Below are positions 17,351-25,544 of a stretch of 50,044 nt of DNA, one piece after another. How positions within the stretch are numbered: position 1 is the stretch's first letter; every line of letters starts with the position of its first letter. The notes under the pieces are model-generated. The model was not told the origin of the DNA and ran no database searches. It worked only from the letters and a program-made list of their open reading frames with translations. The stretch is from GCA-2698665 sp038101125 (GTDB taxonomy: Bacteria; Pseudomonadota; Gammaproteobacteria; GCA-002705445; GCA-002716945), in NCBI GenBank assembly GCA_038101125.1, contig JAYNVZ010000007.1:1-50044 (forward strand), in the 5' to 3' direction. Position numbers and translations under genes: made by a program.

Positions 17351-17613
17351 GTTTCGTCTTTATATTTAGCCTTTATAGAAATAGCATGAACCTCTGTATT
17401 CATTAGATCGCCAAGGCATTTATATATGATTCTATGTCGTTCTATAGTTGTTTTATCTCTGAATGATTCAGATACTATATGAAGTTTGAAATGTCCTCCA
17501 GATTTTGCACCAGCATGACCAATGTGTAGGTGGCCTTCATCTTCAATTTCAACGCAAGAAGGACTGAGTTTCTCTAGACTCTCTCTTATTAATTTCATTC
17601 TCTTTTCACTCAT
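17347..17613 (-). CDS. BolA family protein, IbaG-like
   Basis: An 88-residue BolA-domain protein. The conserved helix-turn region is VEIEDEGHLHIGHAGAKSGG, then GHFKLHIVSESF and ERHRIIYKCL, which carries the conserved histidine used with monothiol glutaredoxins for [2Fe-2S] handling. The size fits IbaG or short BolA proteins; the exact subgroup is not decidable by eye. It shares a TTAA stop tetramer with rimI and faces trpS across a 98-nt AT-rich region. Confidence 0.9.
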   Translation of the reverse strand: MSEKRMKLIRESLEKLSPSCVEIEDEGHLHIGHAGAKSGGHFKLHIVSESFRDKTTIERHRIIYKCLGDLMNTEVHAISIKAKYKDET

Positions 17614-17664
17614 ATAAGTATTATATGATAAAAGCTAAAAATATATATAACAAATGAGAGTAAT

Positions 17665-17693
17665 CTGACTTTATGATAAACTATTTATAGTAT
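17665..17693 (+). promoter_or_regulatory. Candidate sigma-70 promoter of the trpS-scpAB operon
   Basis: CTGACT at 17665-17670 (4/6 to TTGACA), a 17-nt spacer, and TAGTAT at 17688-17693 (4/6 to TATAAT). Start of transcription would be near 17700, about 12 nt before the trpS ATG, giving a very short leader. Matches are modest and the background is AT-rich. Confidence 0.25.
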
Positions 17694-17711
17694 ATATTAG
17701 TTCTATAAAGC

Positions 17712-18713
17712 ATGAGTAATAAAATTATTTTTTCGGGTGTTCAACCCACTGGTGAAATACATATAGGAAACTATCTTGGCGCGATATCACAATTTGTGTC
17801 TAATCAGGATGAATACAAAAGTATTTTTTCAATAGTTGACTTACATGCTATAACCATACCTCAAAACCCTAGAGAACTTCTTAACAGAACCAGACAAGTA
17901 TTAGCTATATTTTTAGCTTCAGGCATTGATCCTACAAAAAATATTATATTCAATCAGTCTCAAGTTCCTGAGCATACTCAGTTAGCATGGATTCTCAATT
18001 GTACTGCAAGGGTCGGCTGGTTAAACAGAATGACTCAATTTAAAGATAAAGCTGGTAAAAATAAAGAAAATGCATCGATAGGCCTGTATACTTACCCAAT
18101 CCTCATGGCTGCTGATATATTGCTTTATTCAACATCGCATGTTCCTGTTGGTGATGATCAAAAGCAACATCTTGAATTAGCAAGAGACATAGCGCATAAG
18201 TTTAATACTGACTATGATACTGATATTTTTAGATTGCCAGAACCACTTATGAATAAATCTTCTACTAGAATTATGAGTCTCAGAGATGGCACTAAAAAAA
18301 TGAGTAAATCTGATATATCAGAATATTCAAGAATATTAATGACAGATTCTAATGATGAAATTTCTATTAAAATTAAAAAAGCTAAAACTGATCCAATGAA
18401 TATGCCAAGTTCTTCAGAGGAGGCTGGTAACAGACCTGAAATTGATAATCTATTAAATATATACTGTGCATGTACAGGCAAGAGTAAAGATATTATAATT
18501 TCTGATTTTTCCGGAAAAGAAATATCTAATTTTAAGAATGATTTAACAAATGTCATTATTTCTGTAGTTGAACCAATCGCTATAAAAACCAAAGAATTCT
18601 TAAATGATCCAGGTTATCTTGATAATATACTAAAAAAAGGGTCAGATGATGCTAGAAAAATAGCAAAATTAAAAATTGAAGATTTACACAAGATAATTGG
18701 AATGAGTGAATAG
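17712..18713 (+). CDS. trpS: Tryptophanyl-tRNA synthetase
   Basis: Class I aminoacyl-tRNA synthetase charging tRNA-Trp. The HIGH-equivalent motif is TGEIHIGNYLGAI near residue 15, and the KMSKS loop is KKMSKSD near residue 198. PVGDDQKQHLELARDIA is typical of bacterial TrpRS. Length 333 is standard. It leads a transcript with scpA and scpB, an arrangement common in gammaproteobacteria. No tRNA-Trp or leader control element is seen upstream. Confidence 0.96.
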   Translation: MSNKIIFSGVQPTGEIHIGNYLGAISQFVSNQDEYKSIFSIVDLHAITIPQNPRELLNRTRQVLAIFLASGIDPTKNIIFNQSQVPEHTQLAWILNCTARVGWLNRMTQFKDKAGKNKENASIGLYTYPILMAADILLYSTSHVPVGDDQKQHLELARDIAHKFNTDYDTDIFRLPEPLMNKSSTRIMSLRDGTKKMSKSDISEYSRILMTDSNDEISIKIKKAKTDPMNMPSSSEEAGNRPEIDNLLNIYCACTGKSKDIIISDFSGKEISNFKNDLTNVIISVVEPIAIKTKEFLNDPGYLDNILKKGSDDARKIAKLKIEDLHKIIGMSE

Positions 18714-18717
18714 GTAT

Positions 18718-19497
18718 ATGCCTGAAAATAATTCTGATATAACTCTAAACGGTAAGGAAATTACAGATATTCCTGAAGATTTATTTATACCGCCCGATGC
18801 TTTAAGGGTGATCTTAGAGCAATTTGAAGGCCCATTAGATTTATTATTGTATCTCATTAAAAAACAAAATATAGATATCATAGATATTCCAATTTTGCCT
18901 ATTACTACCCAATATGTTAACTACATTAACATGATGCAGCAAATGCAGTTTGAGTTAGCCTCAGATTATCTAGTTATGGCTTCAACTTTGGCTGAAATAA
19001 AATCAAAAATGTTGGTACCTAAAGATATTGAAGAAGATGAGGAAGAAGACCCAAGGGCAAATCTAATTAAACGACTAATGGAATACCAAAAGTACAAAGA
19101 TCTTTCCGAAAAACTGGATGTAATGCCTAGGCGTAACCGAGATACATTTGTTATTTCAGGGATAATGACTAATTTTAATAAGACGGATAATTTGCCAAGG
19201 CTTAAACTTGATCAATTGGAAGCAGCTTTTCAGGATGTCCTGAAAAGAGCTGAAATATATGCAAGTCATACTATTGAATCAGAGACTTTATCTGTAAGAG
19301 AGAGGATGTCCAGTATATTAATTAATATTAACAAAAATGGTACTATCAAATTTACTGAGTGTTTCACTTATTCAGAAGGAAGGATGGGGGCTATAGTAAC
19401 CTTTTTAGCTATTTTAGAAATGGTAAAAGAAAGTTTGATTGATATAATACAGAATGAAGATTTTTCAATCATATACCTTCAGACAAAAACATCATGA
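18718..19497 (+). CDS. scpA: Segregation and condensation protein A
   Basis: Kleisin subunit of the SMC-ScpAB chromosome condensation complex. FEGPLDLLLYLIKKQNIDI is the N-terminal SMC-binding signature, and SDYLVMASTLAEIKSKMLVP and the C-terminal winged-helix segment follow. From ATG 18718 it has 259 residues; a GTG at 18706 overlapping the trpS stop would add four. It overlaps scpB by 4 nt (ATGA). Like most gammaproteobacteria with ScpAB, an SMC protein should be encoded elsewhere. Confidence 0.94.
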   Translation: MPENNSDITLNGKEITDIPEDLFIPPDALRVILEQFEGPLDLLLYLIKKQNIDIIDIPILPITTQYVNYINMMQQMQFELASDYLVMASTLAEIKSKMLVPKDIEEDEEEDPRANLIKRLMEYQKYKDLSEKLDVMPRRNRDTFVISGIMTNFNKTDNLPRLKLDQLEAAFQDVLKRAEIYASHTIESETLSVRERMSSILININKNGTIKFTECFTYSEGRMGAIVTFLAILEMVKESLIDIIQNEDFSIIYLQTKTS

Positions 19498-20021
19498 GTA
19501 AACATAATTCATTACAGAAGATTATTGAAGGAGCCCTAATGGTCTCTCATGAGCCTTTAACTCTTCAAGAAATCGCAAATCTTTTCGATGACAATAAACC
19601 TTCTAAAAATGAAATTAAACAAATAATAAATAAATTAAATGAGAATTATAAGAATAACGCTTTTGAGATTGTATTAGTTGCAAGTGGTTATAGACTTCAA
19701 GTTAGACCTGGCTATGACCAATGGCTGTCAAAACTAAACAAACAATCATCAACGAGATATTCAAAAGCATTCCTAGAAACGCTAGTGATCATTGCATATA
19801 AACAGCCTGTAACAAGAGGTGATATAGAAGATATACGAGGAGTATCTGTTAACCCACAAATCATTAGAAATTTGATTGAATTTGAATGGATTAAAGTAGT
19901 AGGTCATAAAGAAACACCGGGTAAACCAGAGTTGCTTGCTACAACTAAAAAATTCTTAGATTATTTTAATTTAAAATCTTTAAGTGATTTACCTCCGCCA
20001 TCAGAGTTAAACACTCAGTAA
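19494..20021 (+). CDS. scpB: Segregation and condensation protein B
   Basis: A 175-residue winged-helix dimer partner of ScpA. IIEGALMVSHEPLTLQEIANLF starts the first winged helix, and the second holds AFLETLVIIAYKQPVTRGDIEDIRG, the strongest ScpB signature, followed by TPGKPELLATTKKFLDYF. Its stop abuts the stop of the opposite-strand moaB with no spacer. rluB, which usually follows scpB directly, lies after that gene. Confidence 0.95.
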   Translation: MSKHNSLQKIIEGALMVSHEPLTLQEIANLFDDNKPSKNEIKQIINKLNENYKNNAFEIVLVASGYRLQVRPGYDQWLSKLNKQSSTRYSKAFLETLVIIAYKQPVTRGDIEDIRGVSVNPQIIRNLIEFEWIKVVGHKETPGKPELLATTKKFLDYFNLKSLSDLPPPSELNTQ

Positions 20022-20522
20022 TTATTCTTTTAGACGCGGCATTAGCATCACCAAATTACATGGCTTTGTACTTTCGTCTAATTGATATTTTATTATTTTG
20101 TCCCACGCTGTAGTGCACGCATCAAGTGAACCTGGTAATACAAAAATAAATTTAGAATTAGCAACACCAGCTAGTGCTCTTGTTTGAATACTAGATGATT
20201 TTATTTTTTCATATGATAAAGCTCTAAATATTTCTCCAAAGCCTTCTATTTTTTTATCGAGTAATATGCTTACTGCTTCTGGTGTACCATCTCTGCCAGT
20301 TATACCAGTGCCACCAGACGTTATTATTACATCTATTTTTTCTTCAGCAATATACATCGATACTGCATGTCTAATTTGGTAGATATCATCAGGAATAATA
20401 ACTTTATTTACTACATTATGCCCTGCCTTGGAGATTAATTTTTTAAGCGTTTTGCCAGATTTATCTGTAGCAGTTGTACGAGTATCTGATACGATTATGA
20501 TTATAATGTTTAATGTTTTCAT
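20022..20522 (-). CDS. moaB: Molybdenum cofactor protein MoaB
   Basis: A 166-residue MogA/MoaB-fold protein thought to adenylylate molybdopterin or act in Moco assembly. The motif SGGTGITGRDGTPEA and the strand IIIIIVSDTRTT are diagnostic, with LPGSLDACTTAWDKI near the C terminus. It is the only molybdenum cofactor gene in the window, implying Moco enzymes elsewhere. It is inserted, on the minus strand, between scpB and rluB, which are usually neighbours. Confidence 0.92.
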   Translation of the reverse strand: MKTLNIIIIIVSDTRTTATDKSGKTLKKLISKAGHNVVNKVIIPDDIYQIRHAVSMYIAEEKIDVIITSGGTGITGRDGTPEAVSILLDKKIEGFGEIFRALSYEKIKSSSIQTRALAGVANSKFIFVLPGSLDACTTAWDKIIKYQLDESTKPCNLVMLMPRLKE

Positions 20523-20567
20523 ATTTTAAAGAAATATATAAATATAATATAATCAATAATTTATAAA

Positions 20568-21296
20568 ATGTATAGAGTTCAAAAAATTTTATCTTTATTA
20601 GGTGTCTTATCGAGACGAGAATGCGAAAAAAAGATTAAACTTGGTCTTGTATTTGTTAACAATATTCCAATTGATATAGGTGCTAGCGTTAGTATAGGTG
20701 ACACGATATCTTTTAATAATCAGGACTATGTGATCACAGAGGATCTTTTAAACATTGATACTAAACTCCTAATGTACCATAAGCCTATAGATGAAATTGT
20801 CTCTAGAGATGATCCTCAGCAAAGAAAATCAGTTTTCAAGAACTTGCCAGATATTTATGGAAAGTGGATTAATGTAGGTCGACTAGATTATAAAACATCA
20901 GGATTGATGTTATTTACAAACAATGGAGATATTGCAAATAAGCTGATGCATCCTTCTTCAAATATTAAACGAACTTATGAGGTTGTCATCAAAGGAAATT
21001 TTGATAGATCGAAAATACAATTATCAATGCATGGAATCAAAATAGGAAATTCGGAAATAGGTAAATTTATTAATGTTCTTACTGATAATTTATCACCGAA
21101 TAAGTTTCAGGTTCAACTCATGANNNNNNNNNNACTCATGACTGGTAAGAATCGGGAAGTTAGAAGAATATTCGAGAAACTTGATTGTAGAGTAGTGAGT
21201 CTTAAAAGAATTAGTTATGGAGACATAAGCCTAGGGGATTTAAAATATAAATCTTACAGATACATAGATCTTCAAAAAATATCAAAATATATATAG
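20568..21296 (+). CDS. rluB: 23S rRNA pseudouridine synthase (RluB/RsuA family), contains assembly gap
   Basis: Modifies a uridine in the peptidyl-transferase region of 23S rRNA. An S4 RNA-binding domain (VQKILSLLGVLSRRECEKKI) is followed by the catalytic motif GRLDYKTSGLMLFTN with D107. The C-terminal signature is GKNREVRRIFEKLDC. The 10-N run at 21124-21133 is flanked on both sides by ACTCATGA. Removing the N and one copy gives QVQLMTGKNREVRR, a normal reading, so the protein is probably 236 residues. RluB is favoured over RsuA by linkage to scpAB. Confidence 0.88.
   Translation: MYRVQKILSLLGVLSRRECEKKIKLGLVFVNNIPIDIGASVSIGDTISFNNQDYVITEDLLNIDTKLLMYHKPIDEIVSRDDPQQRKSVFKNLPDIYGKWINVGRLDYKTSGLMLFTNNGDIANKLMHPSSNIKRTYEVVIKGNFDRSKIQLSMHGIKIGNSEIGKFINVLTDNLSPNKFQVQLMXXXXLMTGKNREVRRIFEKLDCRVVSLKRISYGDISLGDLKYKSYRYIDLQKISKYI
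21124..21133. other. 10-N assembly gap inside rluB
   Basis: Ten N between two copies of ACTCATGA (21116-21123 and 21134-21141). The repeated flank suggests two contig ends that overlap by 8 bases and were joined with a fixed-size spacer. Confidence 0.9.
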
Positions 21297-21298
21297 GC

Positions 21299-21802
21299 TT
21301 ATTTTTTTATTAATAATACTGTAGCGCCACGCCCCCCATTATTCTTATTAGCAGAATTTGCTGCTAATATATACGGCGAAGCAAGTATAATTTTTTCTAC
21401 TAAATTTTTTATAGGAGCTATTTTGCTTTGATTTTTTGTTCCTTTGCCATGGATTATTAATACATATTTTGTATTTCTATTGTAGTGATGCTCTATAAAA
21501 ATATTTATTTGTTCTTCTGCTTGAACTGGATTAAAACCATGAAGATCTAATATATGACTATGTTTAAAATTAAATTTTTTTGTTTTGAGTTCATTAGATA
21601 TTTTCTGTTGTATACCAGGTTTCTTATGAACAAAATCAACATCTTCTATATCTTCGTAAAGATCATCATGACTGACTAAGACCCTATGATAAGATTTAGT
21701 ATACCCACCTGAATCTACTTCACCTGACTTTTCTTCTAATATATCTGTTACGTCTGCTAATGATTTTTTTAATAACTTTTCAAATTCAGATTTATCATTC
21801 AT
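21299..21802 (-). CDS. Smr-domain protein (SmrA/SmrB-like)
   Basis: A 167-residue protein with a C-terminal Smr domain: LDLHGFNPVQAEEQI, then IHGKGTKNQ and GGRGATVLLIKK. This is the small-MutS-related endonuclease fold; in E. coli SmrB the DLHG-type motif cleaves mRNA between collided ribosomes. The N-terminal ~75 residues are charged and not conserved to my eye. It ends 2 nt from the rluB stop, tail-to-tail, and faces surE head-to-head across 64 AT-rich bases. Confidence 0.88.
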   Translation of the reverse strand: MNDKSEFEKLLKKSLADVTDILEEKSGEVDSGGYTKSYHRVLVSHDDLYEDIEDVDFVHKKPGIQQKISNELKTKKFNFKHSHILDLHGFNPVQAEEQINIFIEHHYNRNTKYVLIIHGKGTKNQSKIAPIKNLVEKIILASPYILAANSANKNNGGRGATVLLIKK

Positions 21803-21866
21803 GGCTTAATATAATTATCTAGTTTTTTACTAAGTATAATGTAAAATATGTATTTATAGTAAATTT

Positions 21867-22617
21867 ATGAAAATATTGTTAACTAATGATGATGGATATA
21901 GATCGCTTGGTATTAAATATCTTCATAATGCCTTATCACAATATGGTGATGTTGTGCAAGCTGCCCCCATAAAAAACATGAGCGCATGCAGTTCATCATT
22001 ATCGGTTCATACAAAAGTAGAGATTAAAAATCCATCTAAAGATTTCTATGTGATAAAAGGTACACCAGCAGATTGTGTTCATATTGTTTCAAAAGGAGTT
22101 CTTAAGAAATTACCTGATATTGTATTCTCAGGTATTAATTTTGGTAGTAATCTTGGAGATGACGTGATTTATTCTGGTACTGTTGCAGGGGCAATCGAGG
22201 GAAGAAATCTCAAGTATTCACCCATATCAATTTCTATAACATCAAGAGAACCAAAGTATCTGTCAGATATAGATAAAAAGCTCGAATTTATTTTGTCGCA
22301 TATCTTTAATAAAAAATATAGATCTAAAAATATCTTTAATATTAATATACCAGATATTCCTTTCAACAAGATAAAGGGCATTAAATATACAAGCTTGGGT
22401 NNNNNNNNNNGGTAATAGAAAAACGTCCCATAAACCAAACATTACAACTTCTAATCAGAAGATTCTTGCGAGTATTGGGCCTGTTAGCACAGCAGTAAAA
22501 TCAACTAAATCTAATGATTTCAATGCAATCAAGTCAAAATACATATCTATCACTCCCTTAACGATAGACATGTGCGACCATAAAAAAATAATTAATAGAA
22601 TATATAAACCAAAATAA
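21867..22617 (+). CDS. surE: 5'/3'-nucleotidase SurE, contains assembly gap
   Basis: Metal-dependent survival protein that dephosphorylates nucleoside monophosphates. The start LLTNDDGYRSLGI carries the metal-binding DD, then GTPADCV and SGINFGSNLGDDVIYSGTVAGA. Ten N at 22401-22410 break the frame. Both flanks carry GGT; deleting the N and one GGT gives TSLGNRKTSHKP and continues to KYISITPLTIDM, the normal SurE C terminus. The block between has a length within one residue of E. coli SurE. The restored protein has 245 residues. It lies 15 nt from pcm, its usual partner. Confidence 0.9.
22401..22410. other. 10-N assembly gap inside surE
   Basis: Ten N flanked by GGT on both sides. Length comparison with the SurE family indicates that essentially no coding sequence is missing. 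Confidence 0.9.
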
Positions 22618-22632
22618 GTTATTATAATATTT

Positions 22633-23277
22633 ATGACTAATGAAAATATCTTTATTGAGAAACGGTCTAAGCTAGTTGACTATCTCAAAAGAGCTGGCAT
22701 TACGAATCAACATGTATTAGATGCATTCTTACATGTACCGAGACACTCATATGTGGATCCAGCTTTTCATACTAGAGCTTATGATGATGATGCACTTCCC
22801 ATTGGTTTTGATCAAACAATTTCCTCTCCATCCATTGTTGCCAAGATGACTCAACTTATATATGAAGATAATAAAATGAAAAATGTCCTTGAGATTGGAA
22901 CGGGTTGTGGTTATCAGACATCAATTTTATCAAAACTTTTTATTTCTGTTACTACTATAGAGCGAATAAAATCTCTGCATTTAACTGCTAAAAAAAGATT
23001 AAGAGATTTTAATTATAACAATATAACTTTTTTGCATGGCGATGGTTTTCATGGTCATAAATCGAACTCACCTTATGATGCTATCATTATAACTGCATCT
23101 CCAAATGAAATCCCATCAGGTCTAGTCAGTCAACTTAAACCATCAGGTAGAATTATTTTACCTTTAAATATTAATGGATCTCAAAAACTATTTAGGATTA
23201 AAAATACTAAAAATGGTTTATTAAAAAAAGAAGTCGATGATGTTCTATTCGTGCCAATGCTAGAGGGAGTGAGTTAA
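22633..23277 (+). CDS. pcm: Protein-L-isoaspartate O-methyltransferase
   Basis: Repairs isoaspartyl residues in aged proteins with SAM. Length 214 is standard. Visible motifs are DQTISSPSIVAKMTQLI, SAM motif I VLEIGTGCGYQTSILS, and the post-I region VTTIERIKSLH, with PYDAIIITASPNEIP and LKPSGRIILPL in the C-terminal half. surE-pcm is a conserved stress pair in gammaproteobacteria, normally ahead of nlpD-rpoS, which do not follow here. Confidence 0.96.
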   Translation: MTNENIFIEKRSKLVDYLKRAGITNQHVLDAFLHVPRHSYVDPAFHTRAYDDDALPIGFDQTISSPSIVAKMTQLIYEDNKMKNVLEIGTGCGYQTSILSKLFISVTTIERIKSLHLTAKKRLRDFNYNNITFLHGDGFHGHKSNSPYDAIIITASPNEIPSGLVSQLKPSGRIILPLNINGSQKLFRIKNTKNGLLKKEVDDVLFVPMLEGVS

Positions 23278-23278
23278 T

Positions 23279-23821
23279 ATGATGTCTATTAAAGAGAAAA
23301 TATTATTTTTTAAGTCTAAAAAAATACTCGGCTTTCTTAGCTTTATTGAATCAATATTTTTCCCTATACCAACTGATGTTCTTCTGATTCCTATGGCTAT
23401 CTCAAAATCCTACAACTGGGCTAACTTGGCTTTTATTGCGACTTATATGTCGGTTTTAGGAGGTGTAGTAGGATATTTTCTTGGAAGTTTTTTGTTTCTA
23501 GAACTTAGTCCATATATAGCAGCTTATGGGTATTCTGATAACTTTGATACAGCAAAAGAGTATTTTGCGCATTATGGGGTCATAATACTTTTTATTTCTA
23601 GCTTTACACCACTACCTTATAAGGTATTTGTAATCACGGCTGGCTTTTTAAGCATTAACCTTTTGCTCTTTATAATTATATCTTTTATAGGTAGAGGATT
23701 AAGGTTTTATCTAGTATCTTATGTTTCAGATAGATACGGAGCATATATGATTGATTATATTAATAGATACTTTCTTTATATAGCCGCATTTACTCTCATT
23801 TTTTTTGTTTTGCTTATTTAA
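23279..23821 (+). CDS. YqaA/DedA-type membrane protein
   Basis: A 180-residue inner-membrane protein with about four or five hydrophobic segments. The DedA/SNARE-associated signature appears as FIESIFFPIPTDVLLIPMAI and later FISSFTPLPYKVFVITAGF, with GRGLRFYLV. Length and linkage to surE-pcm fit the YqaA group, whose biochemical role is poorly known (DedA relatives act in lipid flipping or membrane homeostasis). Two ATGs in tandem (23279 and 23282... frame MMS) give an uncertain start. It shares TTAA with the next gene tail-to-tail. Confidence 0.85.
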   Translation: MMSIKEKILFFKSKKILGFLSFIESIFFPIPTDVLLIPMAISKSYNWANLAFIATYMSVLGGVVGYFLGSFLFLELSPYIAAYGYSDNFDTAKEYFAHYGVIILFISSFTPLPYKVFVITAGFLSINLLLFIIISFIGRGLRFYLVSYVSDRYGAYMIDYINRYFLYIAAFTLIFFVLLI

Positions 23822-24183
23822 ACCAGCAAAATACAAGCTACATTTCTCTCCTCAGATAATAATAAATTAAATGTTTTACATGCTGATTCAGTCTTCATAA
23901 ACTCAATACCAATCTGTCTATCTTGTATATTCTTGATTATTTCTAATTTTGGTATAATAGGTTCTTTGCCTGTCCCTATGATAATAATTTCAGGTTTTGT
24001 ATTCACAATATCCTCAAAATCGTCTACTTTTAGGTTAGGAATATTATCGATATTCCATTTCGATATAATATTTTCAACAATTACTATATTGTGATCATAT
24101 ACTTTATCGGCTATGTACAAACAACTATCTTCATAGTTTTTTATGAATAAAGCAGTCTTATTAGTTTGTAAAGTAAGTTCCAT
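23818..24183 (-). CDS. Mth938-like (DUF498/NDUFAF3-like) domain protein
   Basis: A 121-residue single-domain protein. IIIIGTGKEPIIPKLEIIKNI and IGIEFMKTESACKTFNLLLSEERNVACIL are the two conserved Mth938 blocks. The mitochondrial relative assists complex I assembly; bacterial function is unknown. It converges with the DedA-like gene (4-nt overlap) and diverges from the homoserine dehydrogenase gene. Confidence 0.85.
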   Translation of the reverse strand: MELTLQTNKTALFIKNYEDSCLYIADKVYDHNIVIVENIISKWNIDNIPNLKVDDFEDIVNTKPEIIIIGTGKEPIIPKLEIIKNIQDRQIGIEFMKTESACKTFNLLLSEERNVACILLV

Positions 24184-24245
24184 TATAATAAGAATTATAA
24201 ATCAATTAATGATAATATATAGTTTTTTAATGGATAGGGTAACAT

Positions 24246-25544
24246 ATGTTAAAAATAGGTATTTGTGGTTACGGAACAGTGGGTCAAAGCTTGGTTGATC
24301 ATGTTTTGTCGTATAATAAAAAGATAAGATTAAACGTATCTTCTGATTTTACTATTGCCAGAATAGCAGATAGATCTATAGATAAAAAAGAGTATCCTAG
24401 GGATATCACAGTGACAAAAGATCCATTGGACCTTCCTGCAGACTCGAATATTGATATTATTATTGAATTACTTGGTGGCATAGATCTCCCATATAAAATA
24501 ATTACTGAGTCCATTAGAAATAAAAAACATATTATAACTGCAAACAAAGCCCTTATAGCTGAGCATGGCGATGAAATTTTCCAGCTTGCAAAAGAAAATA
24601 ATGTCTATTTTGGTTTTGAAGCATCTGTAGCTGGCGCTATACCAATCATCAATACTATTAATAAAAATATGGCGAATGAGAATATTATTTCACTGGTAGG
24701 CATAATTAATGGTACTTGTAATTATATACTAGACCAGATGGCTTCATGCGACATGTCGTTCAACGATGCATTATCTTCAGCTAAAGAATTAGGATATGCT
24801 GAGGCAGACCCAACATTCGATATCAATGGAATGGATGCTGCTCATAAGATATCTATCTTATCTTCGTTGGTATACAAAATTAAGTCACCTCTGAAAAAAA
24901 CATATATACAGGGTATTGAGGATATAACCTCGATGGATATCAAATTTGCTAGTGAATTAGGTTATTGTATTAAACATGTTGGTATTTCAAGAAAAGTAGA
25001 TGAGTCTATTGAATGTATGGCTCACCCGGTTTTAATAGAAAAAGAAAATATATTTTCTAATGTTGGTGGTGTAATGAATGCTTTAATGGTTAAAGGTGAC
25101 AGATTTGGAACCTCCATGTTATATGGCAATGGTGCTGGTGGCGAAGCAACCGCATCAGCAGTGATCTCAAATTTAGTAGATGCCATTAATTTTGCAACGG
25201 GAGTTGATATTAGTAGTATTAATATATCAAATAATTTGGCTTCAAATAACATATCAATTAAAAATTATAACGATATTAGCAGCCCATTTTATATGAGAAT
25301 ATATGCTGAGGATATTTCTGGTGTAATGGCTGAAATTACAAAAATATTAGCCAAGGAGTCAATAAGCATAGAGGCGGTTACTCAGCATGAGCCAGCTGAT
25401 AAAAATTCCCTTATACCTATAGTTATGATAACTAATTCAGTCAGCTTTTTATCGGTAAAAAACTCTATTAAAAAAATTGAAAATCTAGAGCATGTCAAAG
25501 AAAGTGTTTTTTCCATTAGAGTATTAAAATCAGATGGAAAATAA
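24246..25544 (+). CDS. hom: Homoserine dehydrogenase
   Basis: NAD(P)-dependent reduction of aspartate semialdehyde to homoserine, leading to threonine and methionine. Length 432. The N-terminal nucleotide site is GICGYGTVGQSLVDHV, the catalytic domain has GIINGTCNYILDQM and LGYAEADPTFDINGMDAAHK, and a C-terminal ACT domain (AEDISGVMAEITKILAKESI) suggests feedback control. It is monofunctional: no aspartokinase domain is fused. The next gene, thrC, overlaps it by 11 nt. A GGATAGGG stretch precedes the ATG. Confidence 0.95.
   Translation: MLKIGICGYGTVGQSLVDHVLSYNKKIRLNVSSDFTIARIADRSIDKKEYPRDITVTKDPLDLPADSNIDIIIELLGGIDLPYKIITESIRNKKHIITANKALIAEHGDEIFQLAKENNVYFGFEASVAGAIPIINTINKNMANENIISLVGIINGTCNYILDQMASCDMSFNDALSSAKELGYAEADPTFDINGMDAAHKISILSSLVYKIKSPLKKTYIQGIEDITSMDIKFASELGYCIKHVGISRKVDESIECMAHPVLIEKENIFSNVGGVMNALMVKGDRFGTSMLYGNGAGGEATASAVISNLVDAINFATGVDISSINISNNLASNNISIKNYNDISSPFYMRIYAEDISGVMAEITKILAKESISIEAVTQHEPADKNSLIPIVMITNSVSFLSVKNSIKKIENLEHVKESVFSIRVLKSDGK

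Noticed and set aside
24184..24245. Threonine/isoleucine attenuator before hom-thrC
   Set aside because: No leader ORF rich in Thr/Ile and no hairpin with T-run in the 62 nt.
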